Source: Acanthosepion esculentum (taxonomy: Eukaryota; Mollusca; Cephalopoda; Sepiida; Sepiidae). From it: a stretch of DNA of 64,000 nucleotides. The notes under the pieces are model-generated. The model was not told the DNA's origin and ran no database searches. It saw only the letters and a list, made by a program, of their open reading frames with translations. The DNA lies in assembly GCA_964036315.1 (NCBI GenBank), contig OZ038507.1, positions 68,279,232 to 68,343,231 of the forward strand. Direction: 5' to 3'. Position numbers and translations under genes: made by a program. Shown here piece after piece: positions 21,109-31,307 of the stretch. Position 1 is the stretch's first letter. Each line of letters starts with the position of its first letter.

Positions 21109-23400
21109 GTTTATTAGTGCTTTCTTCTTCCTTCTTGAAAATAAAGAAAAACAGAAAAAAATTCTCTTTTTCTTTATTTTGTATTTCTTTCTTTCTTTCT
21201 TTATTTATTTATTTACTGTATTTATTTATTTATTTTTTCGTTAATTTGCTTTTTTGTTCTTTCTTTCATTTTTGCTTTCTTTTTCTTCATGCTTCATTCT
21301 TTTTTTCTTTGTTTGTTTTTTCTTCTTTTTCTATTTTCTTTAATTTCCTTTTTCGTTTCCTTTTTCTTCCTCAAAAGTAATTATCATTTTTACACTTTGT
21401 TTATTCGGGCTTTAATTTCTTTTGTTTTTTTTCTGTGTTTCTTTACTTGACTTTTCTTTTTCATTCTTACTTTATTCTTCTTACATCTTCCTTTCCTTCC
21501 ATTTTTTCTATTTTTGTTTATTTCCATTTATTTTTTAATTCTTTCTTTCTTTATTTATTTATTTTTTCGTTAATTTCCTTTTTTGTTCTTTCTTTCTTAC
21601 CTTCATTTTTGCTTTCTTTTCTTGTTTCATTCAATTTTCTTTTTTTCTTTGTTTGACTTCTTTTTTTTTTCCTGTTTTCTTTAATTTCCTTTTTTGTTTC
21701 CTTTTTCTTTCTCAAAAAGCAATTATCATTTTTGCACTTTGTTTATTCGGGTTTTATTTTTCCTTTCTTTCTTTTTTCATTCTTTCTTTATTTTTTCTTA
21801 CATTTTCTTTTTCTTACATTTTTCTATTTTTGTTTATTTCCATTTATTTTTAAATTCTTTCTTTCTTACTTACGTTCATTTTTTATTGTCCCTTTATTTT
21901 TCTCTTTTTCGTTTTTTCTTTATCTTTTATTGCTTTTTATTTTTCTTTATTTTATTCTACTTTTTCATTCTTTCTTTCAATTTTGCTTTCTTTTTCTTTT
22001 CTTCGTTGATTTCTTTTTACTTTCTTCCTTATTCTATTTTACTTTCCTTTCTTGCTTTTTCTATATTTCATTAAACTATTTTTCTTTCTTTCATTCATTT
22101 TTGCTTTCTTTTACTTTTTGCTTTCGTTTTTTTCTTTTCTTGCTTTCTTCCTTTTTCTTTTCTTTATTGCTTGAGATTCTTGTTCCCATTATTTTCCTTT
22201 TTCTTTAATTTCGTTTTTTTTTCATTTATTTTTCACTCTTATTTTCGGTTTTCTTTTTTCTTCTTCTTTCCTTTATTTTTTTACCTTTATTGTTCACTTG
22301 TCTTTTTCTTTTTTTTCTTTCTTGTTTGCATTCTGTTTTCTTTATTGCGCCTTATTTTTCTTTATTTTCCTTTTATTTTCATTCATTCTTCTTTTGATTT
22401 TTGCTTTATTTTTCTTTCTTTCTTTTCATCTTTCTTTATTTATTTTTCCTTTTTTTCTATTTTACTTTAACTTCATTTTCCTTTTTCATTCATTTTTTAT
22501 TTATTTATTTTTTATCTTTCTTTCTTTTTTTTCTTTCTTTTTCTACTCTAATATTTTTAGTTTTTTCTTTCTTTCTTTGTTTTACTTTTCTACTTATAGT
22601 CTTTTCTTTCTTTTTTTCTACTCTAATATTTTGTTTTTTCTTTCTTCTTTTTTCTTTTTTCTACTATTTTTAGTCTTTTCCTTTTTCTTTCTTTCTTTTC
22701 TTCTTTCTTTATTTATTTTTTCTTTCTTTCTTTTTCTTGTTGGTCATTTTTTTTTTCTTGTTCCCATTATTTGCCTTTCTTCTTTCGTTCTTCTCTGCTT
22801 TATTTTCCCGAATTGTTTTATCTCTTTTTCAGTCTTTCTTTCTTTTTTTCTTTTCATTCTTTCTTTATTCTTCTTCTTTCTTGTTTGTTTTCTTTTCCTT
22901 TCTTCTTTTTTATTCGTCTGAATTTCATTCATTCTTTCTTTCTTTTCAATTCTTTTTCTTTTCCTGCATTCTTTATTTTTCTTTTCTTCTTTCTTTCTAG
23001 TTTGCTTAATTTTGCCTTTTTTAATGTTTTTTATTTTATTTTTCATTCATTCATTCATTCATTCATTCATTTATTCATTCATTCATTCATTCATTTATTC
23101 ATTCATACTTTCTCTTAGTGCTTTATTTTTGTTTTCTTTCTTCATTTATTTTTCTATTCTCTCTACTTACTCGTTTTCGCCATTTTTTTCTTTTTTACTT
23201 TTTTATTTTCCTTTTCTTATCCATTCATTCTTTATTTTACTTTCTTCTTTTTTTCTTAATTTCTCATATTTGTCCTCTATTCTTTTTCATTTTGTTATCT
23301 TTCAGTTTTCTTTCGTTCTATCTTTCTTTGGTTGTTTCTTTTCTTTTTCCATTTCTTTGTGCTTGCTGCAATTTTCCCTTCTGTTTTCTATCAAAGACTT
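21109..23400. repeat. 2.3-kb homopyrimidine tract (CTTT/TTTC-rich)
   Basis: The plus strand is almost entirely T and C, with degenerate CTTTCTTT, TTTATTTATTT and (ATTC)n at 23040-23105. 21350-21420 and 21690-21750 repeat the phrase AATTATCATTTTTGCACTTTG, so part of the tract is an old tandem duplication of about 350 bp. The long FFFSFL reading frames here are by-products. Confidence 0.95.
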
Positions 23401-23904
23401 TGCATTCGGATGTAGTTTATCATCCTACCCAGGACGCCAATTGAGGTGGAAGGGGACTTCATACCCAGGTCGTTTTTTTTATCTATAATTCAGTCACCAA
23501 AAATATTTTCTTCATTATATCACGTGTCACTCGTTATAAAGAGTTTTCCGTTTGTAGCAAATTTCAAACAATCCATTGCCCGCGAAATCGAAGTTAAATA
23601 CAACAGGTAGACATTAATCGTCTTGAGAACAGAATGAATACAATATATGATAACTGCAGGGACGATTGGATGGATGGCACCCAGAAGGAAAACTCTGAAA
23701 TCCAAAGTGTGGCGCATTTGCAATGAAATTGTTTTCCAAAGCAGTCATGGTAATTCACAAATAATAAAGGAAACTGTGGAGGCACATGATCAATCCCGAA
23801 CTGAAGGAATAGCATATTTAAATCAACTGCGTATAGCGGTTCATATTGATATCCTTTATACTTTACATAATGCTAGACACTAAAAAAATACATGACAGCA
23901 AAAA
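23401..23904. other. unassigned; one or two MS30-type units at the left
   Basis: 23411-23470 has GGATGTAGTTTATCATCCTA and CCCAGGACG, related to the 30-bp minisatellite of 44.5 kb. The frame at 23647-23883 has no recognisable domain. Confidence 0.45.
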
Positions 23905-24276
23905 TATAGGGTGACTCCAGAAAACGGGAATTTTTGAAGTGCGTATTGCCAGACATGAGCAAGTGGCAACACTGAGAGACAGTGACCTTGAGCTAGTAAA
24001 CATTTCGCCATTTTAGTAACGAGAATGAAATTCACAGTATCCCAGCTGAGATGTTGCAGCAGTCAATGAGGAATCTCAACAGCAGATTTCAAAAATGCAT
24101 TCGTACAGGAGTACGTCATCTACAGGACGTAATTTTAAAAAAATGAAAATTCCATCATTGTTTCTTAAATGGCATGTTTTAAGGTTTCAATTACTATGAA
24201 TTAAATATTTTACTTCCATCACTGTTGGTTTTATTGGATTGTTAAAACGATCCCGTTTTTTTGGGTCACCCTATAC
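23905..24276. mobile_element. mariner-like MITE with transposase C-terminal relic, copy 1
   Basis: TIRs TAGGGTGACTCCAGAAAACG and (inverted) TAGGGTGACCCAAAAAAACG, with TA flanks. The interior encodes a relic IPAEMLQQSMRNLNSRFQKC followed by R-GVRHLQD, the extreme C-terminus of an IS630/mariner-type transposase. It is an internally deleted derivative. A second copy is at 36103-36474. Confidence 0.9.
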
Positions 24277-24284
24277 ATATACGA

Positions 24285-24480
24285 TGGCAATCTGCCTATA
24301 TTTCTGAGATAAGGTATTATGTACACTATTTACATCATCCGGACTCATCTTTGTCCCCATATTTATTACAACGTTTCGGCCGCTGTACGCTCTGGCCTTC
24401 TTCAGGTTGTTGGAATGTCGAACTGAACCCTTTATTTCGCTCACTCGGGGAGACTGTTCTACTTCCACGTGCCATATCTA
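24285..24480 (-). repeat. interspersed repeat R1
   Basis: Minus strand: GTGAGCGAAATAAAGG, CAACCTGAAGAAGGCC, GGCCGAAACGTTG, GTAATAAATATGG through to CTCAGAAATATAGGCAG. Same family as 6226-6410 and 60838-61060. Confidence 0.8.
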
Positions 24481-24489
24481 ATGGATATC

Positions 24490-24590
24490 ATGTATTGAAT
24501 TCACACTCTTTGGGTCCTGTAACTAGATCTAACCAGCACCTTTATCCACTGTGCCAGGTGTCTTTGAGGATATCTGTGTATGAATTCCTG
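24490..24590 (-). repeat. tRNA-derived SINE head
   Basis: Minus strand box A-like TGGCACAGTGG and box B-like GAATTCAATAC, with the shared text GACCCAAAGAGTGTGA. It is an inverted partner of 24640-24733. Confidence 0.6.
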
Positions 24591-24639
24591 GGTATTATAA
24601 ACCTAATGTCTTCAGCAACTATTTTTTTACCAGTGCTCC

Positions 24640-24733
24640 TATTGCACTCAAGGACACATGGCACAGTGGATACAGCCGTTGGTTAGATCCAGTGACTGGA
24701 CCCAAAGAGTGTGAGTTCAATACCCGGTTAAGG
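24640..24733 (+). repeat. tRNA-derived SINE head
   Basis: Box A-like TGGCACAGTGG (24659-24669) and box B-like GAGTTCAATACC (24713-24724). No anticodon arm of tRNA quality. The box B half also occurs at 61090-61101 (minus). Confidence 0.6.
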
Positions 24734-25872
24734 CAGTGGAGAAATATTTCGTTCCAATCCTCTTTTAAAAAGGAACCCTCTTTTTGGGTCAAAGCCGACA
24801 TGGACGCTTTCATTCCTTCTCTGAAATACCACGTGAAACTTCAATCTTCTCCATGGTTCACATGGGCATGCTCTTCCGCTAAAGCACAGAGGGACTACTA
24901 TTTCCGGCTATACCAGCGTGACGGCTCTCGTCAAAACAAGCGCCTATACGTTGTTGCTCGCAATAAATGTAAGCGAGTCCTCAAAGGAGCGAAGTTCCTG
25001 TTTGCCGAAGGAATGTGACACCGCATAGCCTCAAACAACTTTGACTCTTGTGATTACTGGCGGTTCTGTAATAGGGCATTAAATAAATGTAAAGACGCTA
25101 TTCCTCTCCTCTTCACCCGTATATTCTCCTCAAAATCTGCCCATGACTCATCCAGAATATCCCTGCCTAACTTCCCTCCTAGAACTGTCTCTGTTGAGTG
25201 ATATATATATAACCGATTTCATGGTTTCTGCTATCATCGCTAACCTAGATTTCCACAAAGCATGTGGGACCGATGGTATCCCTGTAATAGTCATTAAGAT
25301 GTGTGCTCCCGAACTGGCCCCTGTTCTCTCTAAACTCTATAATAGATGCCTCACTGCCTCCTGATTTCCTGCCTGCTGGAAATCATGGTGAGCTGTCCGA
25401 CCCTTCCAACTATGGGCCTTGTATCTTTTTTTTGAGAAGCTCCTAGAGGCCTTAATCAATGCTAAATTGGCTCATCATCTGGTATCACAGGGCCTATTCT
25501 CAGACAACTATGGCTTTCGTTTCTCCAGGTCTACTGCTGATGATAATTGCGGAAAGATTCTATCATGCTCTAGATGAAAACGCTGAAGCCCGGGCTGTAG
25601 CACTGGAAATCTCGAAAGCCTTTGACAGGGTCTGGCATTCAGGTAAAAAGTTGCGGTGTCTCTGGAGACTTTAATTGATCCAGTCTTCCCTATCAAATCG
25701 TGAAATGAGAGTCATCCTGAAGGGCCACACGTCTAGAGCATTTCGTGCTAAAGCAGGTGTCACCCGGGGCTCCATCCTTGGTCCTACTCTGTTTATAATC
25801 TTTATTAACCACCTACCTGATGACATTAGCTCTCAACTTGGTATCTACCCTGACGACACAACAATTTACCAA
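24734..25872 (+). pseudogene. Jockey/CR1-like LINE reverse transcriptase, degenerate
   Basis: The endonuclease domain is absent. Linker text YYFRLYQRDGSRQNKRLYVV is followed by RT blocks: NLDFHKACGTDGIPVIVIKM, APELAPVLSKLYNRCLTAS, a decayed PISLL region, ALEISKAFDRVWH, GVTRGSILGPTLFIIFINHL and IYPDDTTIYQS, where the catalytic box is PDD rather than the usual ADD. Several frameshifts and stops. The element is interrupted at 25873 by a CCCGGATATAAG MITE; no convincing continuation is visible after 26060. Confidence 0.9.
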
Positions 25873-26060
25873 AGTGTAACCGGGATATAAGAGACACGGA
25901 TATAAGAGAAACCCTGATATAAGAGACATTTTTCTCTGGTCCCAAATTAGAGCCTGTGTTAATGTATATATAATAGACCAAACCCGGATATAAGTGAAAC
26001 CCGGATATAAGAAACTTCTTTTCCGGTCCCGACAACTCGCTTATATCCGGGTTACACTGT
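25873..26060. mobile_element. CCCGGATATAAG MITE, copy B
   Basis: AGTGTAACCGGGATATAAG to CGGGTTACACTGT; 188 bp, same interior as copy A with the GATATAAG motif repeated five times. Inserted within the LINE just after its PDD box, so it is younger than the LINE. Confidence 0.9.
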
Positions 26061-26350
26061 ATAAAGAAGAAGAAACTGAATATACTCAATAGAGCGCCGC
26101 TACTCACAAATGCCGTGGTGATACTCGTCCAAGTATTCAGAACCCAATGGATTGTACCCTAAGAGCCATGTCTTTCCTTTCCCCCGAACCGCTTCATCAC
26201 AGAGCATTAGCTGGGTCAAGCAAGGATATACAAGTAATAGAATTTTGGGGATTTAGGCAAAGCATTATAATAATTATACATTCTGTTGAGGATTCTTCTA
26301 GATTCATTAAATTACTATAATGATTTGTCTAAATCCCTAAAATTCTATAA

Positions 26351-26353
<3 letters not shown>

Positions 26354-26404
<51 letters not shown>
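26354..26404. repeat. (TA)n array
   Basis: About 50 bp, directly left of inverted PLE N-terminal sequence. Confidence 0.98.
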
Positions 26405-26408
<4 letters not shown>

Positions 26409-26537
26409 GTATTTAGTCAGCAATCCCTCTTTTAAACATGTTTCGTTAAAGAAGACTGACAAGGTACTGCAATTAAGCTTTTTATTTAATTTTTCTTGTG
26501 TTCATTCAAGTGTTTTCTGTTCTGGACACAAAGTTAG
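26404..26537 (-). mobile_element. PLE N-terminal fragment, inverted relative to its RT
   Basis: Minus strand: EKLNKKLNCSTLSVFFNETC then LKEGLLTKYT, ending at (TA)n. Its other end joins, head to head at about 26537, the plus-strand RT domain. Inverted 5' segments are known in Penelope-like elements. Confidence 0.75.
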
Positions 26538-27549
26538 CATGGGAAATCTGTTCGCTCCGGATGACTACCTGTCCCACATTGAAGACATGATATTTAAACA
26601 AGTCACTAAACCGAAAATATATGTCTGCTACGTAGACGATATTTTTCTTGTAGCGAAAAACAAAGAAGAAACAGATAATCTCAAAACCACATTTGAAAAA
26701 AAAAAACGATCTCTATCCTTAACTTTACCTATTAACTTAGTCAAAAAAGAATCTCTCTTAGACATTCTTAGACATTCCCGTAGACTACAGTAACAACACT
26801 TTCCCCACCTCATTATATAAAAACCCACCTTAATTTTAAGAGTGAATGTCCATTTAGTTAGAAAATAGCTTTTTCTGAAGAGAATTCATCGTCTCATCTA
26901 CTTTACCTTAAAGAACTCAATTATGAAAAAGACAGACACTAGTTAACAACGGTTTTCCTAACTACCCCATCGACCACCAGCTTAGACTATTTCTGTCCAA
27001 AGTAACTAATAACGATACTGTTCATACAGACAAAAACAATCACATTAACATCTACAAAAATCAAATAACCGTCGGTTATAACCAAGATGAATTTTCACTG
27101 AGAAATATTAATATACATACCCAGTCGACAAGAAGAAGAAAAATTAAGTTATCTATTGTAAAAAATATTTAAAACAGGCAACATTAGCATAAAAAATAAT
27201 AACACATCTGCAAAATCCAAACTACAAAGAAACAACATCATTTACGAATTCAAATGCACCTTAAGAAATTGTGTTCCTGATCAAACCAAACTCCTAAATA
27301 ATTACATCGGTTACACTACTACATGTCTATCCAGACGACATACGTTACACCTACGCGACCATAGCTCCATTAGGACTCATTTAAACACTTGCAAAAACAT
27401 AGCAGTAGAAAATACAAGCATAATAAACTCATCCACATGTGAAAAAGAATAAAAATAATGGAAGACCTCATAATAAAAAGGAAAAGCCAACACCCAGTAA
27501 CATTAACTATGAACACGGCCACAATTTGCTGGCTGTGTTTGTAAAATAA
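26538..27549 (+). pseudogene. Penelope-like element RT and GIY-YIG endonuclease, degenerate
   Basis: RT part: GNLFAPDDYLSHIEDMIFKQ, KPKIYVCYVDDIFLVAKNKE (YVDD catalytic box), NLKTTFEKK. Downstream and frameshifted: NNIIYEFKCTLRNCV, then LLNNYIGYTTTCLSRRHTLH (YIGYTT, as in the GIY-YIG nuclease of PLEs) and INYEHGHNLLAVFVK with a stop at 27547-27549. PLEs are retroelements with a telomerase-related RT. Several stops and an A-run frameshift near 26700 make it dead. The first part of the RT is lost at the inversion. Confidence 0.88.
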
Positions 27550-27613
27550 AGCATACTTATAACTCTAGATATATACATAACACAACCTATACATACAGTT
27601 AAAGTTAAAATAA

Positions 27614-27732
27614 AATTATCCTTGATAATGGCTAAATGTATAACCGAAAGCGTTCGGACATGCGGAACTTTTGGACAATTTTTACATACTTTGTGTCCAG
27701 AAAAACAGACACTTGTACGAACACAAGAAAAC

Positions 27733-27733
<1 letters not shown>
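27614..27733 (+). mobile_element. PLE 5' piece: hammerhead-like motif plus N-terminus
   Basis: ATCC-TTGATAA-T-GGCTA...TAACC-GAAAG at 27618-27650 with a mutated stem II and helix I, then TFGQFLHTLCPEKQTLVRTQ and (TA)n. It follows the PLE C-terminus at 27549 within 65 bp, i.e. the tail-to-head order typical of PLE arrays. Confidence 0.7.

Positions 27734-27734
<1 letters not shown>

Positions 27735-27794
<60 letters not shown>
27735..27794. repeat. (TA)n array
   Basis: Lies between two PLE N-terminal pieces that point at each other. Confidence 0.98.
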
Positions 27795-27795
<1 letters not shown>

Positions 27796-27990
27796 CAGTA
27801 ATTTTTCATTAATGCATGTTTCATTAAATAATATAGGCAAATTTTGTCTATTTATTTTAAGTAAGTTCCTTTCATATTATCTGATAAGCTTCATAACATT
27901 ATCATTGAAAGACGAAAGGAAATCACCATATTGATACATGTTTAAATCCAATCTAAGCTTTCGGCTTACATAAGCCATTATCAAAGATAG
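27793..27990 (-). mobile_element. PLE N-terminal fragment, subfamily B
   Basis: Minus strand starts ATAATGGCTTATGTAAGCCG, with intact hammerhead-like helices at 27951-27988, then LSSFNDN-type text and FNETCINEK before (TA)n. Confidence 0.75.
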
Positions 27991-28319
27991 CAATTACATT
28001 TCAATATATCAAACAGTAGACGGACGAAACAATAATGATAGTGCGTTTTTGTTTCAAAGCAACGACAAACTCGTGTATACGAGACCCGGAAGCGAAAATC
28101 GCGACGTCAGACATGACCATGCGAGAGTGAAAAACGGGAAGTATTAAGTATGGAAAACCGTTGGTATAAACCAATGTCTTCTGTTATAAATTATAGGCAT
28201 TTACAAATATTTGTGTAGATTTCATAGTTTATTTTTTTCAGGTTAGGTTTCAACTGATTTATGTATATAGCTTCAATATTTTTAGTTTTTGTTTATTGTT
28301 TTCATGTTTAAGTATAGTT

Positions 28320-28502
28320 GTGTTGTCATCTTTGATAATGGCTTATGTAAGCCGAAAGCTTAGATTAGATTCAAACATGTGTCAATATGGTGTTTTCCTT
28401 TCGTCTTTCAACGATAATGTGATTAAGCTTATCAGACAATATGAAAGGAACTTACTTCAAATAAATAGACAAATCTCGTCTATATTATTTAATGAAACAT
28501 GC

Positions 28503-28506
<4 letters not shown>
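28320..28506 (+). mobile_element. PLE N-terminal fragment, subfamily B, inverted partner
   Basis: Translation from 28338: MAYVSRKLRLDSNMCQYGVF, LSSFNDNVIKLIRQYERNLL, INRQISSILFNETCIN, then (TA)n-(TG)n. It mirrors 27793-27990 about 330 bp away. The ATG lies inside the hammerhead-like motif. Confidence 0.78.
28328..28365 (+). ncRNA. PLE-type hammerhead-like motif
   Basis: ATCT, TTGATAA, T, perfect 6-bp stem GGCTTA/TAAGCC with a 2-nt loop TG, GAAA, AG-CT, T, then AGAT pairing with ATCT. Compared with the 51774 copy, helix I has changed C-G to U-A while staying paired. C3 and G8 are replaced by U3 and A8, which could still pair. Confidence 0.55.
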
Positions 28507-28571
<65 letters not shown>

Positions 28572-28735
28572 GCGTGTAAATATAAGATCAAATACGAAAG
28601 TAAACAATGAGTAACGACATTCTGTTTCATACGAGCGCAATCTCCATTTGTGTGTGTAGGGGGGCTGCTTGTGTTTGGTCGTATGTGTGTGCGTATGTGT
28701 GTGTGTGTGTATGTGTGTGTGTGTGTGTAGGTAGA
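28506..28735. repeat. (TA)n-(TG)n and a second (TG)n block
   Basis: 28508-28571 alternates TA then TG; 28685-28730 is TG-rich. Confidence 0.95.
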
Positions 28736-28737
28736 AT

Positions 28738-28880
28738 AAAAGAGTTAAAATACAAGCATAATAAACTCATCCACATGTAAAAAAGAATAAAAATAATGGC
28801 TGACTTCATAATAAAAAGGAAAGCCAACGTTCAGTAACAGTAACTATGAACACGACCACAATTTGCTGGCTGTGTTTGTA
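28738..28880 (+). mobile_element. PLE C-terminal fragment
   Basis: Near-copy of 27390-27535: STCKKE, KGKPTFSNSNYEHDHNLLAV. The upstream edge is (TG)n. Confidence 0.75.
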
Positions 28881-29177
28881 TGCCTAAGTTTTAAAATGCG
28901 TTTGTAAAAACGTAGAAATCTTTTATTTTAGTTTTAGTTTCAAGCTAATAGATTAAATTTAATATTTCCAACAAGTAAAATTACTTTGCTGTATTTCAAA
29001 CTGAATGGAACTAGTATTTATTTTTCATCAGTAAACACACTAAAATCATCCAAATACTCCCTATTAAAACGTATTCCAAAAACAAAATATCCTTTACTGA
29101 AACCTTATTTGAGGAGAATTAGCTGATTTAAATTTTAGTTTATTTGATTTGAAACCGAAAAATTACATTACGTTTAT
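28881..29177. other. no recognisable feature
   Basis: AT-rich, unassigned. Confidence 0.4.
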
Positions 29178-29178
29178 A

Positions 29179-29259
29179 CAGTGTAACCCGGATATAAGAA
29201 TTGTCGGGACCGGAGAATAAGTCTCTTATATCCGGGTCTCTTATATCCGGGTTACACTG
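29179..29259. mobile_element. CCCGGATATAAG MITE, 81-bp minimal copy C
   Basis: CAGTGTAACCCGGATATAAG to GGTTACACTG with TA on both sides. It keeps only the two ends and GTCGGGACCGGAGAATAAG; the GGTCCCAAATTAGAG interior is deleted. Confidence 0.9.
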
Positions 29260-29458
29260 TACTAAAATACTGCAGAAAACCATTTTTAACACAAAGGTGG
29301 ATGTTTATATGAAGTGTTGACAAGTTCCTCCATAGACATTGATATTAATAGAGAATTTTTTTTTGTTTTTTTTTAAATTTTTTTTATTACGCATTGATCT
29401 TAAAGACTTATGAAAATATTCGAAGCAATTTAATACTTTATTGATTTTCAGGTACTAA

Positions 29459-29462
<4 letters not shown>

Positions 29463-29519
<57 letters not shown>
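29463..29519. repeat. (TA)n array
   Basis: Left boundary of the foldback at 29537. Confidence 0.98.
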
Positions 29520-29520
<1 letters not shown>

Positions 29521-29643
29521 CGAAAGGTTATAATTGTCCCAACGAGAAAAAAGTGTATATTCTAAAGATAAGAGAGAAGCCGCAAACCTTTTTGGTTATA
29601 ATGTGAATTTTTAACATATGTGTACTATACTTTATTTTCCATA

Positions 29644-29683
29644 TTTTGCTACACGCGTTTCGTGTCTTGCGACCACTCTTCGC
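29644..29683 (-). ncRNA. hammerhead-like motif, family 2, left arm
   Basis: Minus strand: GCGAAGA (C3 and U4 changed), stem II GTGGTC-GCAA-GACAC closed by a G-C pair, GAAA, AC/GT helix III with loop GCGT, A17, GCAAAA. The partner strand of helix I is lost at the palindrome centre. Confidence 0.4.
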
Positions 29684-29721
29684 CTGATGAAGGTCGTAAA
29701 ACCCGACACCCGTGTAGCAAA
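29679..29721 (+). ncRNA. hammerhead-like motif, family 2, right arm
   Basis: CTTCGC, CTGATGA, GGTCG...CCC, GACA (GAAA mutated), C...GTGTA, GCAA. The core CTGATGA is intact but A13 is changed. Confidence 0.35.
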
Positions 29722-29797
29722 ATATGAAAAATAATGTATAATATATAATCAAATAATCCACATTCTAACCAAAAGCGTTTGAGGCTTCTCTCTTCTC

Positions 29798-29802
<5 letters not shown>

Positions 29803-29859
<57 letters not shown>
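29803..29859. repeat. (TA)n array
   Basis: About 56 bp, between the foldback and FB1. Confidence 0.98.
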
Positions 29860-29862
<3 letters not shown>

Positions 29863-30312
29863 GAAATGGACAAAGTCCGACAATTATTTAAGACATTTTT
29901 TTATGTTTATACATTCTTTTTATTGATACAAATATTTAAGTAAATGCTCTGTTTATAATAAACAGTATTAACAACATTTACCGGTCTGAATGTCGGAGAA
30001 ATCTTCATAGAAAATATGCGTCCTCCGACAGGAATCGAAACTGTATCCTATACGGAACCGTCATATAGCTTGGCGCGCATTAACTGATTGGGACACAGAG
30101 GAGCGTTCGGTTAGCAAGGTCGAGTTTACTGTTTTTAAACACAATTCTCCATAATTTTCTCTCGTCCATTCATATCTGCTCAGTGCGTATACAAATGTAA
30201 ACAAATGAAAATTTCTCGGACATTCAGGTCGGTAAATGTTGTTAATACTGTTTATTATAAACAGAGCATTTACTTAAATATTTGTATTTAGAAAAAGAAC
30301 GTATAAACATAA
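29859..30312. mobile_element. FB1 foldback element, near-complete
   Basis: The left arm (29860-30000, TATGAAATGGACAAAGTCCG..., AAGTAAATGCTCTG, CATTTACCGGTCTGAATG) and right arm (30205-30312) are inverted repeats of about 100 bp. Between them lie a minus-strand tRNA-like segment (30020-30106) and a spacer with CATTCATATCTGC and TGTAAACAAATG. Terminal repeats plus an internal Pol III-like promoter is an odd combination. Confidence 0.8.
30020..30106 (-). repeat. tRNA-like core of FB1
   Basis: Minus strand box B-like GTTTCGATTCC then CTGTCGGAGGAC; box A region AGTTAATGCGCGC degraded. Homologous to 42791-42870 and 46924-47003. Confidence 0.6.
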
Positions 30313-30329
30313 AAAAATATATTTTATAT

Positions 30330-30336
30330 ATATCTA

Positions 30337-30401
<65 letters not shown>
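30330..30401. repeat. (ATCT)n-(TA)n
   Basis: 30332-30365 ATCT units then TA to 30400. Confidence 0.97.
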
Positions 30402-30433
30402 AGGAAGGTAAAGATGGATTTGAACGCTGGCAA

Positions 30434-30496
30434 GCAACATCCACCCAGGTCAGTGCCTAGACCTCTGACCGCTTGGGAATGCCAGGAGCTGTAAGT
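30434..30496 (+). repeat. solitary 5S-like fragment
   Basis: 63 bp identical to 31928-31990 (unit 5 of the nearby array), including the unusual CCTAGACCTCTGACCGC. It has no tRNA-like half. Confidence 0.85.
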
Positions 30497-31307
30497 CTTT
30501 CTCAAGGGTATTTGCGCCAAGTGAACGCAAGCAGATGTATCCGGGATTCGAACACGGTCCGGATCGGCCATTTTTAAATGCCCACCACCTCTACCTCAAC
30601 CCGCAACTCAGTCCGCACTTTTATATATTCACCTAGGCATTTACGCACCCATCCACACCAGACGCGATTATTTCCGATCCATATCACCGCTGAATTGTCT
30701 CTAATGGGTGACTGAGAATTCTGGGTCATAAACTCTTGGTGTTACGATTCGGGACATGGAAATATTTATTATTAAAGTTGGGTGCTGGTCAACCAAAGAC
30801 TGATTAGTCAACAATTTCGCATCTTCACTGAATCGACCGACGCGACGCCTCCAAACTAATCCCTCTTCTCGTCCCGTCCGTGAATAACGTTACAAAGATC
30901 AAAATGTCTTCCGTAAAGTGAGATTTCACTTCCCATCACGTTGCCTTAGCTAATAATAAATATGGTAGAACTAGGAGATGACTAAATAGCAATAACGACT
31001 TACGACTTTCGTTCTTTTAGGAAGTTTGTCATATTTTCTTGTTCTTTCTTTTCGTCTTTGAGATTTCTTCCTTTTTGTCTTAGTAAACTTATCTGTTTAT
31101 TATTTCTTATTTCTTTCCTTTTCAAATTCTTTTTCTTTCTTGTTTTTTATATCTTTTTTTCTTCTTCCATTCTTTCTTTCCATCTTGGTCTTTCATTATT
31201 TCTTAAAACGTTTTTTCTCACTCCCATTTTTCTCAGTTAATTTCCGTTTCTCTGTTTTTTGTTCCTTCATTCTTTCCTATATTATTTGCTTTTCTTCGTT
31301 TGATACG
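30497..31307. other. unassigned; short T-rich tract
   Basis: 31020-31300 is rich in TTTCTTT, resembling the tract at 21-23 kb. No gene seen. Confidence 0.45.

Larger units (their letters stand above)
29537..29802. mobile_element. foldback repeat with a hammerhead-like motif in each arm
   Basis: Imperfect palindrome: AGAGAGAAGCC...TTTTGCTACACG on the left and CGTGTAGCAAAA...GCTTCTCTCTT on the right, centre near 29682. The arms resemble 16633-16760. (TA)n on both sides. A residual frame (SGRKTRNACSKIWKIK) suggests derivation from the end of a longer retroelement. Confidence 0.75.

Noticed and set aside
21694..23488. Frames of 100-200 codons rich in F, S and L in the pyrimidine tract
   Set aside because: Homopyrimidine DNA has no TAA/TAG/TGA in one orientation, so long frames are expected by composition.
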